Assembly: GCA_027459765.1 (NCBI GenBank) | Contig: DAIDHD010000003.1 | Location: 1 to 64,000 of the forward strand | Origin: Gammaproteobacteria bacterium | GTDB taxonomy: Bacteria > Pseudomonadota > Gammaproteobacteria > Steroidobacterales > Steroidobacteraceae | Direction: 5' to 3' | DNA length: 64,000 bases | Part shown: positions 9,130-18,660 of the stretch, in pieces | Layout of the letters: each line of letters opens with the position of its first letter | Numbering within the stretch: position 1 is the stretch's first letter | The notes under the pieces: generated by a model | Database searches by the model: none | Told to the model about the DNA's origin: nothing | Seen by the model: only the letters and a program-made list of their open reading frames with translations | Position numbers and translations under genes: made by a program

Positions 9130-10346
9130 TGGGCGCCTTCGAGTACACCGCGCTCGACGCCGCGGGCCGCGAGCGCAAGGGGCTGATCGAGGGCGACAAC
9201 CCGAAACACGTGCGCCAGCTGCTGCGCGAACGCCAGTTGCTGCCGCTCGACATCCAGGAGGCCGCGCAGCGCGAACAGCGCCAGGCGCGATCCCGGCGGC
9301 TGTTCGGACGCGGCATCTCGGCGCTCGACCTCGCCCTGCTCACCCGCCAGCTCGCCACGTTGCTGCGTTCCGGACTGCCGCTCGAGGAATCGCTGCAGGC
9401 GGTCGGCGAACAGACCGAGAAGCCGCGCGTGCAGCGCATCGTTCTCGGGGTGCGCGCCAAGGTGGTCGAAGGCCACCCGCTCGCCGACGGACTGAAGGAC
9501 TTTCCGCAGGCCTTCCCCGAGATCTACCGCGCCACCATCGCCGCCGGCGAGCAGTCCGGCAAGCTCGACGCCGTGCTCGAGCGGCTCGCCGACTACACCG
9601 AGTCGCGCCAGGCCATGGGCCAGCAGGTGAGCAACGCCCTGGTCTACCCCATCGTGCTCCTGGTGCTGTCGTTCGCCATCGTCTCCTTCCTGCTCGCCTA
9701 CGTCGTGCCGCAGGTGGTGGCTGTGTTCGAGTCGGGCCACCAGGAACTGCCGTTCGCCACTCGGTTGCTGATCGGCACGAGCGATCTGATCCGGCACGAC
9801 TGGCCGTACGGCGTGGTCGCCGTGGGTCTCGCGGTGTGGGGGTTTCGGCGCTGGCTTCGCGCGCCGGCGGCGCGCCTGAAGTTCGACGGCTTCATGCTCA
9901 AGGTGCCGCTGGTCGGCAAGGTGATCCGCGGCCTGAACACCGCGCGCTTCTCGCGCACCTTGAGCATCCTCACCGCGAGCGCCGTGCCGGTGCTCGATGC
10001 ACTGCGCATCTCCGGCGACGTGGTGGCGAACCTGCCCATGAAGCGGGCGGTTGAGGAGGCGGCGCTGCGGGTGCGCGAGGGCGCGCCCATCGGTCGGTCG
10101 CTCGCGGCGCGCAAGCTCTTCCCGCCGATGATGGTGCACCTCATCTCGAGCGGCGAGAGCAGCGGCGAACTGGAGAAGATGCTGGAGCGCGCGGCGGCGA
10201 ATCAGGAGCGGGAGATGGACGGGCTGCTCTCCACGCTCACCAACCTCCTCGGCCCCTTCATGGTGGTGTTCATGGGCGGCGTGGTGATGTTCATCGTCAT
10301 CGCGCTGCTGCTGCCCATCTTCCAGTTGAACGAACTCGTCAAGTGA
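9129..10346 (+). CDS. gspF: Type II secretion system inner-membrane protein GspF
   Basis: GspF is the polytopic platform protein of the T2SS. The 405-residue product starts [18 protein letters not shown], typical of GspF, and contains two T2SSF domains (about 70-195 and 275-395). Three membrane segments are visible: around 175-195 (LVYPIVLLVLSFAIVSFLLA), around 220-240, and the C-terminal FMVVFMGGVVMFIVIALLLP. The ATG at 9129 shares bases with the gspE stop, so translation is coupled. No gspG or later pseudopilin gene follows. Confidence 0.95.
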   Translation: MGAFEYTALDAAGRERKGLIEGDNPKHVRQLLRERQLLPLDIQEAAQREQRQARSRRLFGRGISALDLALLTRQLATLLRSGLPLEESLQAVGEQTEKPRVQRIVLGVRAKVVEGHPLADGLKDFPQAFPEIYRATIAAGEQSGKLDAVLERLADYTESRQAMGQQVSNALVYPIVLLVLSFAIVSFLLAYVVPQVVAVFESGHQELPFATRLLIGTSDLIRHDWPYGVVAVGLAVWGFRRWLRAPAARLKFDGFMLKVPLVGKVIRGLNTARFSRTLSILTASAVPVLDALRISGDVVANLPMKRAVEEAALRVREGAPIGRSLAARKLFPPMMVHLISSGESSGELEKMLERAAANQEREMDGLLSTLTNLLGPFMVVFMGGVVMFIVIALLLPIFQLNELVK

Positions 10347-10386
10347 GACGCAGGTTCGCGACTGCGCACGCGTAATCTTCGGGGTA

Positions 10387-10416
10387 TTGCGCCTGCCACC
10401 GCTTTGAGTTTATAAA
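10387..10416 (+). promoter_or_regulatory. Weak candidate promoter upstream of the small acidic protein gene
   Basis: TTGCGC (10387-10392) and TATAAA (10411-10416) are spaced by 18 nt in the 111-nt gap after gspF. The -10 is good and the -35 is poor. The start codon at 10458 would be about 35 nt from the predicted transcript start. Confidence 0.35.
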
Positions 10417-10457
10417 CCGCGCGTGATCGGCGTGAGCATCGCGTAGGCTGGCGAAGC

Positions 10458-10745
10458 ATGAGCGAAAAACCCGAATCCGACGAATTCGAGGAAGAGGACG
10501 CCGAGGACTCTCCGCCCGGCGGCGACGACGTCGACGTCGATCACATCATGCGCGACGTCGAGTCGCAGCGGCGGCGCGCGCCCAAGGGCGCCGAGCCGGC
10601 GTGGCGGCGCCTGGAGCGCGTGATGGAGGAGCGGCGCACCGCGGAGCTGCTCAGCGACTTCGACGACTACGAGATCGGGGAGAGCGAGGGCGGCGAGCCC
10701 CCGCCGGACGACAAACCGGCGCGAAAGAAGAAAAAAGCGCGCTGA
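10458..10745 (+). CDS. Small acidic protein, PA3496-like family
   Basis: This 95-residue protein is very acidic in its first half (many Asp/Glu) and ends in a basic KPARKKKKAR tail. The central part, WRRLERVMEERRTAELLSDF followed by DDYEIG, resembles the short conserved motif of the PA3496 family of putative envelope-integrity proteins. There is no signal peptide or membrane segment. It sits between the gsp operon and the MBOAT gene with a 48-nt gap to the latter. The family link is from memory of the motif and is only moderately certain; function is unknown. Confidence 0.6.
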   Translation: MSEKPESDEFEEEDAEDSPPGGDDVDVDHIMRDVESQRRRAPKGAEPAWRRLERVMEERRTAELLSDFDDYEIGESEGGEPPPDDKPARKKKKAR

Positions 10746-10793
10746 CCCGCGCCGCGCACGGTGCGCGGCGTGTGAAGGCGCCAGGGATGGTCG

Positions 10794-12209
10794 GTGGTAT
10801 TCAACACTCTGACGTTCGCGGCGTTCTTCGCCTGCGTTCTGCTGCTGCACAACCTTCCGCTGCCGTGGACGGCACGCAAGGTGAACCTGCTGCTGGCGAG
10901 CTACGTGTTCTACTCCGCGTGGAACCCGCCGTTCGTGGTGCTGCTGTGGATATCCACGGTGGTCGACTGGTACGCGGCGCAGGGGCTGGTGAAGTCCGAC
11001 CGGCCCGCGGCCCGCCGCGCCTGGATGCTGCTCTCGGTGGTGGCGAACTTGGGGATGTTGCTCTACTTCAAGTACGGCAACTTCCTGCTCGAGAACTTCA
11101 CCGCGCTCCTGCAGGCCGCGGGCGTGCAATATCACCCTCCCCACACCGACATCGTGCTACCCGTGGGCATCTCGTTCTACACCTTCGCGACCATGTCCTA
11201 CACGCTGGACGTGTATCTGCGGCGGGCGCTCCCCGCGCGCAACTTCCTCGACTACGCGCTGTTCGTGACCTTCTTCCCGCACCTGGTCGCGGGTCCCATC
11301 ATGCGGCCCACCGAACTCGTGCCGCAGTTCGAGCAGCCGCGGCGCGCCACGGGACGCATGCTCGCCTTCGGCTTGGGGTTGATGACGCTCGGGCTGTTCG
11401 ACAAGGTGGTGCTCGCCGACACGCTGCTCGCGCACACGGTCGAGCGCGTCTACGACGCGACACAGGCGCCGGGTGCGCTCGACGCCTGGATAGCCACCCT
11501 CGCCTTCAGCGGCCAGATCTTCTGCGACTTCGCCGGCTACTCGACCACCGCCATCGGCGCCGCGCTGTGTCTGGGCTTCGCCATGCCCGACAACTTTCGC
11601 TTCCCGTACGCGGCGGTGGGGTTCTCCGACTTCTGGCGCCGCTGGCACATCACGCTGTCCTCGTGGCTGCGGGACTATCTCTACATCCCGCTCGGCGGCA
11701 ACCGCCACGGGCCGGCACGCACCTACCTCGCGTTGATGACCACGATGCTGCTCGGGGGACTTTGGCACGGCGCGAATTGGACCTTCGTCGCCTGGGGCGG
11801 ACTACACGGGCTGTACCTGTCGGCGGAGCGGGCGCTGCGTGCACGGTTCGCCGGCTATCGACCGGCTCCATGGGCGCTTCTCGGGCTCGGCTTGCTCACC
11901 TATCTGCTGGTGGACGTCACCTGGGTGTTCTTCCGCGCCAAGGACTTTCCCACCGCGTGGCGGGTGCTCACGGGCATGCTGGGCGCACACGCCGGCGCCA
12001 AGCCGCGCCTGGAGGCCTCGGCCGTGATCATCACCCTCACCGTGATCACGGGCATCCTCGTCACCCACTGGGCCATGCGCCGGCGCACGCTCGAATCGGT
12101 GGTGGCGCGCACGCCCGCACCCGTGATCGCGGGCGCGTGGTCGGTGATGCTGTTCCTGATCGTCATCTCCCAGGGCACCGGCAATGCGTTCATTTACTTC
12201 CAGTTCTGA
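10794..12209 (+). CDS. MBOAT-family O-acyltransferase (AlgI/DltB-like)
   Basis: This is a 471-residue polytopic membrane protein of the AlgI type, which moves acetyl groups across the inner membrane for O-acetylation of polysaccharides. Diagnostic segments include LLASYVFYSAWNPPFVVLL, ILPVGISFYTFATMSYTLDVY-like sequence around 120-140, FFPHLVAGPIMRPTELVPQF, YPIN-like NFRFPYAAVGFSDFWRRWHI, and LLGGLWHGANWTF with the conserved catalytic His. The GTG start at 10794 follows an AGGGA. The next gene overlaps the 3' end by 26 nt and encodes a periplasmic SGNH-like protein, the usual acetyltransferase partner. No glycan synthesis genes are nearby, so the acetylated polymer is unknown. Confidence 0.9.
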   Translation: MVFNTLTFAAFFACVLLLHNLPLPWTARKVNLLLASYVFYSAWNPPFVVLLWISTVVDWYAAQGLVKSDRPAARRAWMLLSVVANLGMLLYFKYGNFLLENFTALLQAAGVQYHPPHTDIVLPVGISFYTFATMSYTLDVYLRRALPARNFLDYALFVTFFPHLVAGPIMRPTELVPQFEQPRRATGRMLAFGLGLMTLGLFDKVVLADTLLAHTVERVYDATQAPGALDAWIATLAFSGQIFCDFAGYSTTAIGAALCLGFAMPDNFRFPYAAVGFSDFWRRWHITLSSWLRDYLYIPLGGNRHGPARTYLALMTTMLLGGLWHGANWTFVAWGGLHGLYLSAERALRARFAGYRPAPWALLGLGLLTYLLVDVTWVFFRAKDFPTAWRVLTGMLGAHAGAKPRLEASAVIITLTVITGILVTHWAMRRRTLESVVARTPAPVIAGAWSVMLFLIVISQGTGNAFIYFQF

Positions 12210-13329
12210 GTCGCCGCAGGGTTCGGTGACGCCGAGCGCGGAGCGTCTCACCGCCGCCGATCGGCCCGGCGAGGCCCAACCGGTGCCCGAGCGGCCGGTG
12301 CCCGATCGACCCTTCGGCGTGCTGCTGCTCGTGGCGCTGGCGCTGTTCGCGGCGATGCTCGGCGGCTGGGAAGGCTACTGGCGTGCGCAGGGCGCGGTGC
12401 CCGGCGCGCACGACGACGCGGCGCTGTGGGCGATCCAGCGGCGGCGCATCGACGCGGGCGAAGGCGACGCGACGGTGATCACCGCGGCCTCGCGCAGCCT
12501 CTTCGACGTCGAACTGCCGGTGTGGGAGCGGCTCTCGGGCCGGCGGCCCATCCAGCTCGCCATCGCCGGCACCTCGCCCGCGTTCGCGGTGGAGGACCTC
12601 GCCGCCGATCCGAAATTTCACGGCCGGCTGCTGATCGGCATCGCGCCCGACGTCTTCTTCTCGGGCTACGAGTTCATGAAGGGATTCGGCGAGTTCACCC
12701 ACAAGGAATCGCCCTCGCAGCGCGTCGGCAAGTGGCTGTCCATGCACCTGGTCGAGCCCTATTTCGCCTTCTACGACGACGACTTCGCGCTCTCCACGGT
12801 GCTGCAACGGCAGACGTTCTGGCCGGACTCGTTCGGCCGCCCACGGGTGCTGCACGTGCGCAAGCTCTCGGTGATGGAGCCCGACCGCAACAATTTCATG
12901 TGGAGCAAGGTGGAGAACGATCCCGACTACCGGGCGCTCTGCCGGCGCGTGTGGGCGCAGGAATTCGATCCGCCGTCCACGGACCCCAAGGAGATCGCCG
13001 AGACGCGCAAGACGCGTGACGCGCAGATCGAGCGCATGGTCAAGGCGATCGCGACGCTGCGCGCGCGCGGCGTGCCGGTGGTGTTCGTGCGCGAGCCGAG
13101 CGCCGGCGACTACCTCGCCTACGAGAATCGCGATTATCCGCGCGCCGAGACCTGGGATCCGCTGCTCGCGCGCACCGGCGCACCCGGGATCTATTTCTCG
13201 GACTACCCGCAGCTCACCCACTACGACCTGCCCGAGTGGTCGCACATGTCGAAGGCGAGCGCCGAGCGCTACACCGCGGATCTGTACCACATCCTCTCGA
13301 CCGACTTCGCCGCGGCCGGTCACTGGTAG
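12184..13329 (+). CDS. Membrane-anchored periplasmic SGNH/AlgX-like protein, partner of the MBOAT protein
   Basis: The 381-residue product has a Pro/Glu-rich cytoplasmic start, one membrane segment (about 42-60, FGVLLLVALALFAAMLGGW) and a periplasmic domain. The domain begins with ATVITAASRSLFDVEL, resembling the G(S/T)SR block of AlgJ/AlgX/DltD-like SGNH proteins. It ends with DLPEWSHMSKASAERYT, where Asp and His sit in the spacing expected for a catalytic dyad. The nucleophile block reads AASRS rather than GDS, so Ser would follow Ala-Ala. Overlap with the MBOAT gene supports a shared O-acetylation role. The exact ester substrate is not inferable. Confidence 0.7.
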   Translation: MRSFTSSSESPQGSVTPSAERLTAADRPGEAQPVPERPVPDRPFGVLLLVALALFAAMLGGWEGYWRAQGAVPGAHDDAALWAIQRRRIDAGEGDATVITAASRSLFDVELPVWERLSGRRPIQLAIAGTSPAFAVEDLAADPKFHGRLLIGIAPDVFFSGYEFMKGFGEFTHKESPSQRVGKWLSMHLVEPYFAFYDDDFALSTVLQRQTFWPDSFGRPRVLHVRKLSVMEPDRNNFMWSKVENDPDYRALCRRVWAQEFDPPSTDPKEIAETRKTRDAQIERMVKAIATLRARGVPVVFVREPSAGDYLAYENRDYPRAETWDPLLARTGAPGIYFSDYPQLTHYDLPEWSHMSKASAERYTADLYHILSTDFAAAGHW

Positions 13330-13395
13330 TCGAGCGCCCGGCGGCAGTCGATCGGCCGCGGGTCGGCGCGGCCGGCCCGCCGGCCGGCGCTCGCA

Positions 13396-16300
13396 TCAGT
13401 GAAAGTTGCGCGCAGACACCACGAGTTCGCCGAGCCAGCCGGACAGGTCGACCAGCCGGCGCGCGATCACGTGCAGCACCGCGCCCTCGATCTGCACGGT
13501 GCCGCGCACGAGCAGCAGCCGCGATTCGAGCAGCGCCGCGCGCTGCGCCTCGGCGACGCGTTCCCAGACGATGAGGTTGGCGTGCCCCGCCTCGTCCTCC
13601 AGGGTCACGAAGGTGACGCCGCCGGCGCTCGCCGGCCGCTGACGGGTGATCACCAGCCCCGCGGTGGCCACGCGCGCGCCGTTCGGCGCATTCCATAGCT
13701 CGCGGGTGGCGAGCACGCCGCGTGCGGCGAGCCGCTCGCGCAGCAGCGCAAGCGGGTGGCGTCGCAGCGTGAGGCCGATGCTGGCGTAATCGGCGACGAT
13801 GTCCTGGCCCTCGCGCGGCGCACGCAGCAGCGGCACCCCCTCCTCCGCCGCGGTGGCCGCCGGCAGCAGCGGCATCGGCCGCTCGACGCCGCCGACTCGC
13901 CAGGCGGCGCGGTGACGATGACCGGCGAGCGCGGCGAGCGCGTCGGCGGCGGCGAGCGCCTCCAAATCGCGCCGCTCGAGCGCGGCCCGCTCGGCGAGGT
14001 CGGCGAGGTGCGCGAACGGCCGCGTCGCGCGCGCCGCGAGCAGCCGTTGCACCCCATCCGCCGAGAGGTGCTTGACCAGCCGCAACCCCAAGCGGATGGC
14101 GGCGCGGCCGTCACTGCGCCGCTCGAGCGTCGAGTCCCAGGCACTCACCGTGACGTCGACGGGCCGCACCTCGATGCCGTGGGCGCGCGCATCGCGAATG
14201 AGCTGCGCCGGTGCGTAGAAGCCCATGGGCTGGCTGTTGAGCAGCGCGGCGCAGAACGCGGCCCCTTCATGCGCCTTCAGCCACGCCGAAACGTACACCA
14301 GCAGCGCGAAGCTGGCGGCGTGCGACTCGGGAAAGCCGTATTCGCCGAAGCCGAGGATCTGCCGGAAGATCTGCTCGGCGAAGCTCTCGGGATAGCCGCG
14401 CTCGCGCATGCCGTCGATGAGCCGCCGCTGGAAGGGCTCGAGTCCGCCCTTGCGCTTCCAGGCCGCCATGGCGCGCCGCAGCCCATCGGCCTCGCCGGGG
14501 GTGAAACCGGCGGCGACGATGGCGAGTTGCATGACCTGTTCCTGGAAGATCGGCACCCCGAGGGTGCGCTTCAGCACCGCCTCGACCGCGGGACTCGGAT
14601 AGGTCACCCGCTCCTCGCCGTTGCGGCGCCGCAGATACGGGTGCACCATCTCGCCCTGGATGGGCCCCGGCCGCACGATGGCCACCTCGATCACGAGGTC
14701 GTAGTAGTTGCGCGGCTTCAGGCGCGGCAGCATGGACATCTGGGCGCGCGACTCGATCTGGAACACGCCCACCGTGTCGGCGCGGCCGATCATCTCGTAC
14801 ACGGCCGGATCCTCCGGCGGCACGCTCGCGAGATCGAGGCGGTGCGGCAGTGCGCGCACGCCGTCGAAGCCGTTGACGAGATCGAAGGCGCGGCGGATGG
14901 CGCTGAGCATGCCCAATCCCAGCACGTCCACCTTGAGCAGGCCGAGCGCGTCGAGGTCGTCCTTGTCCCACTGGATGACCGTGCGCTCCGGCATGGCGGC
15001 GTTTTCGATGGGCACCAGCTCGTCGAGACGGCCGCGCGCGATCACGAACCCGCCGACGTGCTGCGACAGGTGGCGCGGAAATCCCAGAATCTCGCGCGCG
15101 AGGGCGAGCAGCCGGCGTGTGGCGGGCGCCTCCGGGTCGAAGCCCGCCGCCTGCAGCCGCGCGGGATCGACACGTTCGCCGTCCCACCACTGCACGCCGC
15201 GCGCGAGCCGGTCGATCGCGGCGGGGGCCATCCCCAGCGCCTTGCCGACGTCGCGCAGCGCGCTGCGCGGCCGGTAACTGATCACGGTGGCCGCGAGCGC
15301 GGCGCGCTCGCGACCGTACTTGGCGTAGAGGTACTGGATGACCTCCTCGCGCCGCTCGTGCTCGAAGTCCACGTCGATGTCCGGCGGCTCGTTGCGCTCC
15401 TTGGACACGAAGCGCTCGAACAGCATGGACATGCGCGAGGGATCGACCGCGGTGATGCCGAGGCAGTAGCACACCGCCGAATTGGCGGCCGAGCCGCGGC
15501 CCTGACAGAGGATGCCGCGCGAGCGCGCGTGGCGCACCACGTCGTGCACCGTGAGGAAGAACGGCTCGAACGACAGCTCGGCGATGAGCGCGAGCTCGTG
15601 CTCGAGCGTGCTGCGCACGCCCTCGGGCACGCCGCCCGGCCAGCGCACGGCGGCGCCCGCGTAGGTGAGCGCGCGCAGGTGGCTCGCGGGCGTCGCGCCG
15701 GGCGGCACGATCTCCTGCGGATACTCGTAGCGCAGCTCGTCGAGGGAGAAGCGGCAGCGCGCGGCGATCTCGAGCGTCGCCTCGAGCAGGGGCGGCGGGT
15801 AGAGCGCTCGCAACCGCTCGAGACTGCGAAGGTGCCGTTCACCGTTCGGGTACAGCTCGTAGCCGAGCGTGGCGAGCGGCGCGTTCAGGCGGATCGCGGT
15901 GAGCACGTCCTGCACGGCACGCCGGCTGCGGCGATGCATGTGCACGTCGCCGGCGGCGACGCACGGCAGCCCGAGGCGGTTGCCCAAGCCGGTGAGCGCG
16001 TCGAGCCGGCGGACGTCGTTGCCGCCGGTGAGCAATTCCACGGCCACCCACAGCCGCCCGTCGAAACGCTCCTTGAGCCAGCGGCCTTCGGCTTCCTGCG
16101 CGGGCAGCGCCGCGCGCCCGGGCTGCGGCAGCCAGAGCAGCAGACAGCCGTCGAGGGCGCCGGTGAGATCGTCGCGCTGCAGCCGGTAGCCGCCCTTCGG
16201 CGCGGCCCGGCGGGCATTGCTCACGAGCCGGCTCAAGGCGCCGTAGGCGGCACGGTCGGCGGCGAGCGCGACCAGGTGCGGCCCGCCGTCGCAGCGCAGT

Positions 16301-16494
16301 TCGGCGCCGACGATGAGCGGCAGACCGTGCTCCTTGGCCGCCACGTGCGCGCGCACCACGCCCGCGAGCGAGCACTCGTCGGTGAGCGCGAGCGCGGCGT
16401 AGCCCAGGGCCGCGGCGCGCTCGACGAGCTCCTCGGGGTGCGAGGCGCCGCGCAGGAAGGTGAAGTTGCTGAGGGCGTGCAGCTCGGCGTACAC
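13396..16494 (-). CDS. dnaE2: Error-prone DNA polymerase DnaE2 (ImuC)
   Basis: DnaE2 is the catalytic polymerase of the ImuA-ImuB-DnaE2 translesion mutasome. The GTG at 16494 gives 1032 residues and starts directly with the PHP domain (VYAELHALSNFTFLRGASHP). The C-family polymerase core contains CQGRGSAANSAVCY, NEPPDIDVDFEHERREEVIQ with the catalytic Asp pair, and later VIQWDKDDLDALGLLKVDVL. Near the end is an OB-fold segment (VATAGLVITRQRPASAGGVT). Upstream in-frame sequence is a shadow of imuB and is excluded. The start is 22 nt after the imuB stop. It is the last gene of lexA-imuA-imuB-dnaE2 and converges with the SGNH gene. Confidence 0.95.
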   Translation of the reverse strand: MYAELHALSNFTFLRGASHPEELVERAAALGYAALALTDECSLAGVVRAHVAAKEHGLPLIVGAELRCDGGPHLVALAADRAAYGALSRLVSNARRAAPKGGYRLQRDDLTGALDGCLLLWLPQPGRAALPAQEAEGRWLKERFDGRLWVAVELLTGGNDVRRLDALTGLGNRLGLPCVAAGDVHMHRRSRRAVQDVLTAIRLNAPLATLGYELYPNGERHLRSLERLRALYPPPLLEATLEIAARCRFSLDELRYEYPQEIVPPGATPASHLRALTYAGAAVRWPGGVPEGVRSTLEHELALIAELSFEPFFLTVHDVVRHARSRGILCQGRGSAANSAVCYCLGITAVDPSRMSMLFERFVSKERNEPPDIDVDFEHERREEVIQYLYAKYGRERAALAATVISYRPRSALRDVGKALGMAPAAIDRLARGVQWWDGERVDPARLQAAGFDPEAPATRRLLALAREILGFPRHLSQHVGGFVIARGRLDELVPIENAAMPERTVIQWDKDDLDALGLLKVDVLGLGMLSAIRRAFDLVNGFDGVRALPHRLDLASVPPEDPAVYEMIGRADTVGVFQIESRAQMSMLPRLKPRNYYDLVIEVAIVRPGPIQGEMVHPYLRRRNGEERVTYPSPAVEAVLKRTLGVPIFQEQVMQLAIVAAGFTPGEADGLRRAMAAWKRKGGLEPFQRRLIDGMRERGYPESFAEQIFRQILGFGEYGFPESHAASFALLVYVSAWLKAHEGAAFCAALLNSQPMGFYAPAQLIRDARAHGIEVRPVDVTVSAWDSTLERRSDGRAAIRLGLRLVKHLSADGVQRLLAARATRPFAHLADLAERAALERRDLEALAAADALAALAGHRHRAAWRVGGVERPMPLLPAATAAEEGVPLLRAPREGQDIVADYASIGLTLRRHPLALLRERLAARGVLATRELWNAPNGARVATAGLVITRQRPASAGGVTFVTLEDEAGHANLIVWERVAEAQRAALLESRLLLVRGTVQIEGAVLHVIARRLVDLSGWLGELVVSARNFH

Positions 16495-16516
16495 GGCGAA
16501 ACGCTCGACGGCCGGG

Positions 16517-18025
16517 TCAGGCGAACACGCCGTGCAGGTACCAGTGGCGGGTGCGCCGCTCCTGAAAGATCCAGCAACGCGCGCCGCCGCGGCGCGCCAC
16601 GTAGTAGTCGCGCGCCACGTCGCGTCCGTCCCACCAGCCGCTCTCGATGCGCTCCGGCCCCCGTTCGAGCACGAAAGCCCCGCGGTTCGAGGCGTCGGCG
16701 AGCGGCGCGCTGACAGGCTCGGGCTCGGCGAGCAGCCACACCGGCCGCGGCACCTCGACGGCGGCCGGCGCGCCCCCGGGGCCGGCGTGGCCGCTGCGAT
16801 CCGCACGCTCGCCGCAGGGGACGCGGCGAGCGTGCGCCGCGACCGGCGCGGCGCGCTGCCAGGCGCTTTCAGGACGGTGATCGGCGACGGCGCGCAGGCC
16901 GTACACCGCCGCCTCGCCGAGCCGCGCCCGCAGCCGCTCGATGAGCTCGGGTGCGGCGTCGCCGGCGGCGGCGCTGGTACCCGCCGCCGCGAACACGTCG
17001 AGCGACTCGCCGGGCAGCGGCAGCAGCACGCCGGCGCAGAGCTCGATGGCGCGCACCGGCGCCTTCAAGTCGAGGCGTTCCAGGCGCTCGATCAAGACGC
17101 GCCGCATGCGTTGCCGATCGCTGGTGACGCTGGCGAGCCCGACGAACACCCGGGTGGCCGGCAATCCGCGATGCGCGAGCCGCAATTGCAGGCGCTGCGT
17201 GCCGGCGCGCCGATGGCGCAGGAAATCCGCGCAACGCTCGAGCAGCGGCTCGATGGCCCACGCGAGGCCGGCGGCGTGCTCGATCTCGGTCTCCGGATCC
17301 AGGCGCTGGCGGAAGCGTTCGCGCGGCAGGTGCGCGCGGCGCGGCTCGGCGCAACGGCCGAACGCCTGGTCGAGATCACGCAGCAGTCCCTTGCCGAAGC
17401 GACGCGCGAGGCCGGCGCGCGGCAGACGCGCCACCTCGGCGAGCCGGGTCACCCCGAGCCGGGCGAGCGCTCGGCGCCGTTCGAGATCCCAGCCCGTGCA
17501 GCCGAGCGGCAGATCGCCGAGGGCGGCCGCGAGCTGCCCCGGTGCGTCGAGCAGCGTGCGGCGACCGGCGCGCGCGAGCCACAGCGCCGCCCGCGCGCAG
17601 GGCGCCACCGCGCCGCGGGCGTCGATGTCGAGCGCTGCCCAGGTGGCGTCGATCCGCGCCACGAGGTCCGCGAGCGGGCCGAACAGCCGCAGGCTGCCGC
17701 GCAGTTCGAGCAGCAGCGCGGCCGGCGGCTCGAGGCTCACCCAGGAAGTGAAGGTGTGCGCGTACCGGGCGAGGCGCTCGAGCTCGGCACCGGCCGGCGC
17801 GCCGCCGGCGGCTGGCGTCGCCGGCGCAGCGAGGTGCGGGAACACCACGGCGTACCAGAGCAGCGCGGGACGCAGCACCGGTTGCGGCTGCGGCGCGGGC
17901 GGTCGCGGCGCAGGCGGCTCGCCGCCGATGAGCGGCCGCGGACGCACGCGGGCGGCTCCGGGTGGCGCATCCGGCGCGGGGCCGAACAGGTCGGCGGTAC
18001 GCGGGTCGCGGGCGCGGGCGCTCAT
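16517..18025 (-). CDS. imuB: ImuB, catalytically inactive Y-family polymerase homologue
   Basis: ImuB is a Y-family-like protein that bridges the beta clamp, ImuA and DnaE2 in the mutasome. The ATG at 18025 gives 502 residues. The fold markers are LLWYAVVFPHL, HTFTSWVSLEPPAALLLELR and GSLRLFGPL. The acidic residues used by active Y-family polymerases are absent: VVFPHL where DMDAFF would be, and VSLEPP where SIDEAY would be. This is as expected for ImuB. A disordered Pro/Arg-rich N-terminal extension (about 1-60) is longer than usual. The start overlaps the imuA stop by 4 nt (ATGA). Confidence 0.92.
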   Translation of the reverse strand: MSARARDPRTADLFGPAPDAPPGAARVRPRPLIGGEPPAPRPPAPQPQPVLRPALLWYAVVFPHLAAPATPAAGGAPAGAELERLARYAHTFTSWVSLEPPAALLLELRGSLRLFGPLADLVARIDATWAALDIDARGAVAPCARAALWLARAGRRTLLDAPGQLAAALGDLPLGCTGWDLERRRALARLGVTRLAEVARLPRAGLARRFGKGLLRDLDQAFGRCAEPRRAHLPRERFRQRLDPETEIEHAAGLAWAIEPLLERCADFLRHRRAGTQRLQLRLAHRGLPATRVFVGLASVTSDRQRMRRVLIERLERLDLKAPVRAIELCAGVLLPLPGESLDVFAAAGTSAAAGDAAPELIERLRARLGEAAVYGLRAVADHRPESAWQRAAPVAAHARRVPCGERADRSGHAGPGGAPAAVEVPRPVWLLAEPEPVSAPLADASNRGAFVLERGPERIESGWWDGRDVARDYYVARRGGARCWIFQERRTRHWYLHGVFA

Positions 18026-18660
18026 GGCAACGGCAGCGCCACCGGCCCGGGACAACCGCCCTGCACCTTGATGAGGTCGATCTGCGTGGCGCGCTCCTGC
18101 GCGTGCAACCAGACCCGCAAGGCGGCCGGCGAGGATTCGAAGCGGTGCCGCTCGGGGCGGAACAGCACGCCCAGCGTGCGGCCGGACTCGGCCGCGAGCT
18201 TCAGCCGGCGCAGCCAACGATCGTCGGTCCCTTTCAGCCACAGGAGCACGGCCGCGCACACGCCGGCGCCGAGCGCCTGCTCGGCGGCCCAGAGCGCTTC
18301 GGTGGCGGTGGCGGGGCGCACCACGAGCAGGTGGTCGAGGTCCACGCCGGACTGTGCCAGCGCAGGAGCGTACGGCTCGTGAGGTGGTGCGATCCAGACC
18401 AGCCAGCCCGTACGTCCCTCGGGCGCGCGCTGTGCGGCGACCAGGGCAGGCAGGAACAGGTCGATTTCCCCGAGACCGGCGTCGGCGAGGAGTACCTCGA
18501 CCAGCGAACCGATGGGCCAGCCGCCGCCCGGAAGCCGTGCGTCGAGTTCAGGCCGTCCCGTCGACCACGCCGGCCGCGTGACGGCGGCCGCAGCGTCCTT
18601 TAGGCGAAAGACGCGCGCGTCGGCGAGGATGTCGGCGAGCGATGGCGACTCACGCGGCAT
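18022..18660 (-). CDS. imuA: ImuA, RecA-like mutasome accessory protein
   Basis: This 212-residue protein has the RecA/SulA-like layout of ImuA. It contains an N-terminal [20 protein letters not shown] segment, a central [20 protein letters not shown] strand and a C-terminal [18 protein letters not shown]. ImuA takes part in DNA-damage-induced mutagenesis with ImuB and DnaE2. There is no clear Walker A. Its start overlaps the end of lexA by 11 nt and its stop overlaps imuB by 4 nt, so the operon is translationally coupled and self-regulated by LexA. Confidence 0.9.
   Translation of the reverse strand: MPRESPSLADILADARVFRLKDAAAAVTRPAWSTGRPELDARLPGGGWPIGSLVEVLLADAGLGEIDLFLPALVAAQRAPEGRTGWLVWIAPPHEPYAPALAQSGVDLDHLLVVRPATATEALWAAEQALGAGVCAAVLLWLKGTDDRWLRRLKLAAESGRTLGVLFRPERHRFESSPAALRVWLHAQERATQIDLIKVQGGCPGPVALPLP

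Noticed and set aside
13756-16713. Very long open frame antisense to dnaE2
   Set aside because: It mirrors the codon structure of dnaE2 in GC-rich DNA, has Arg/Ala/Gly/His-rich low-complexity translation and no recognisable domain.
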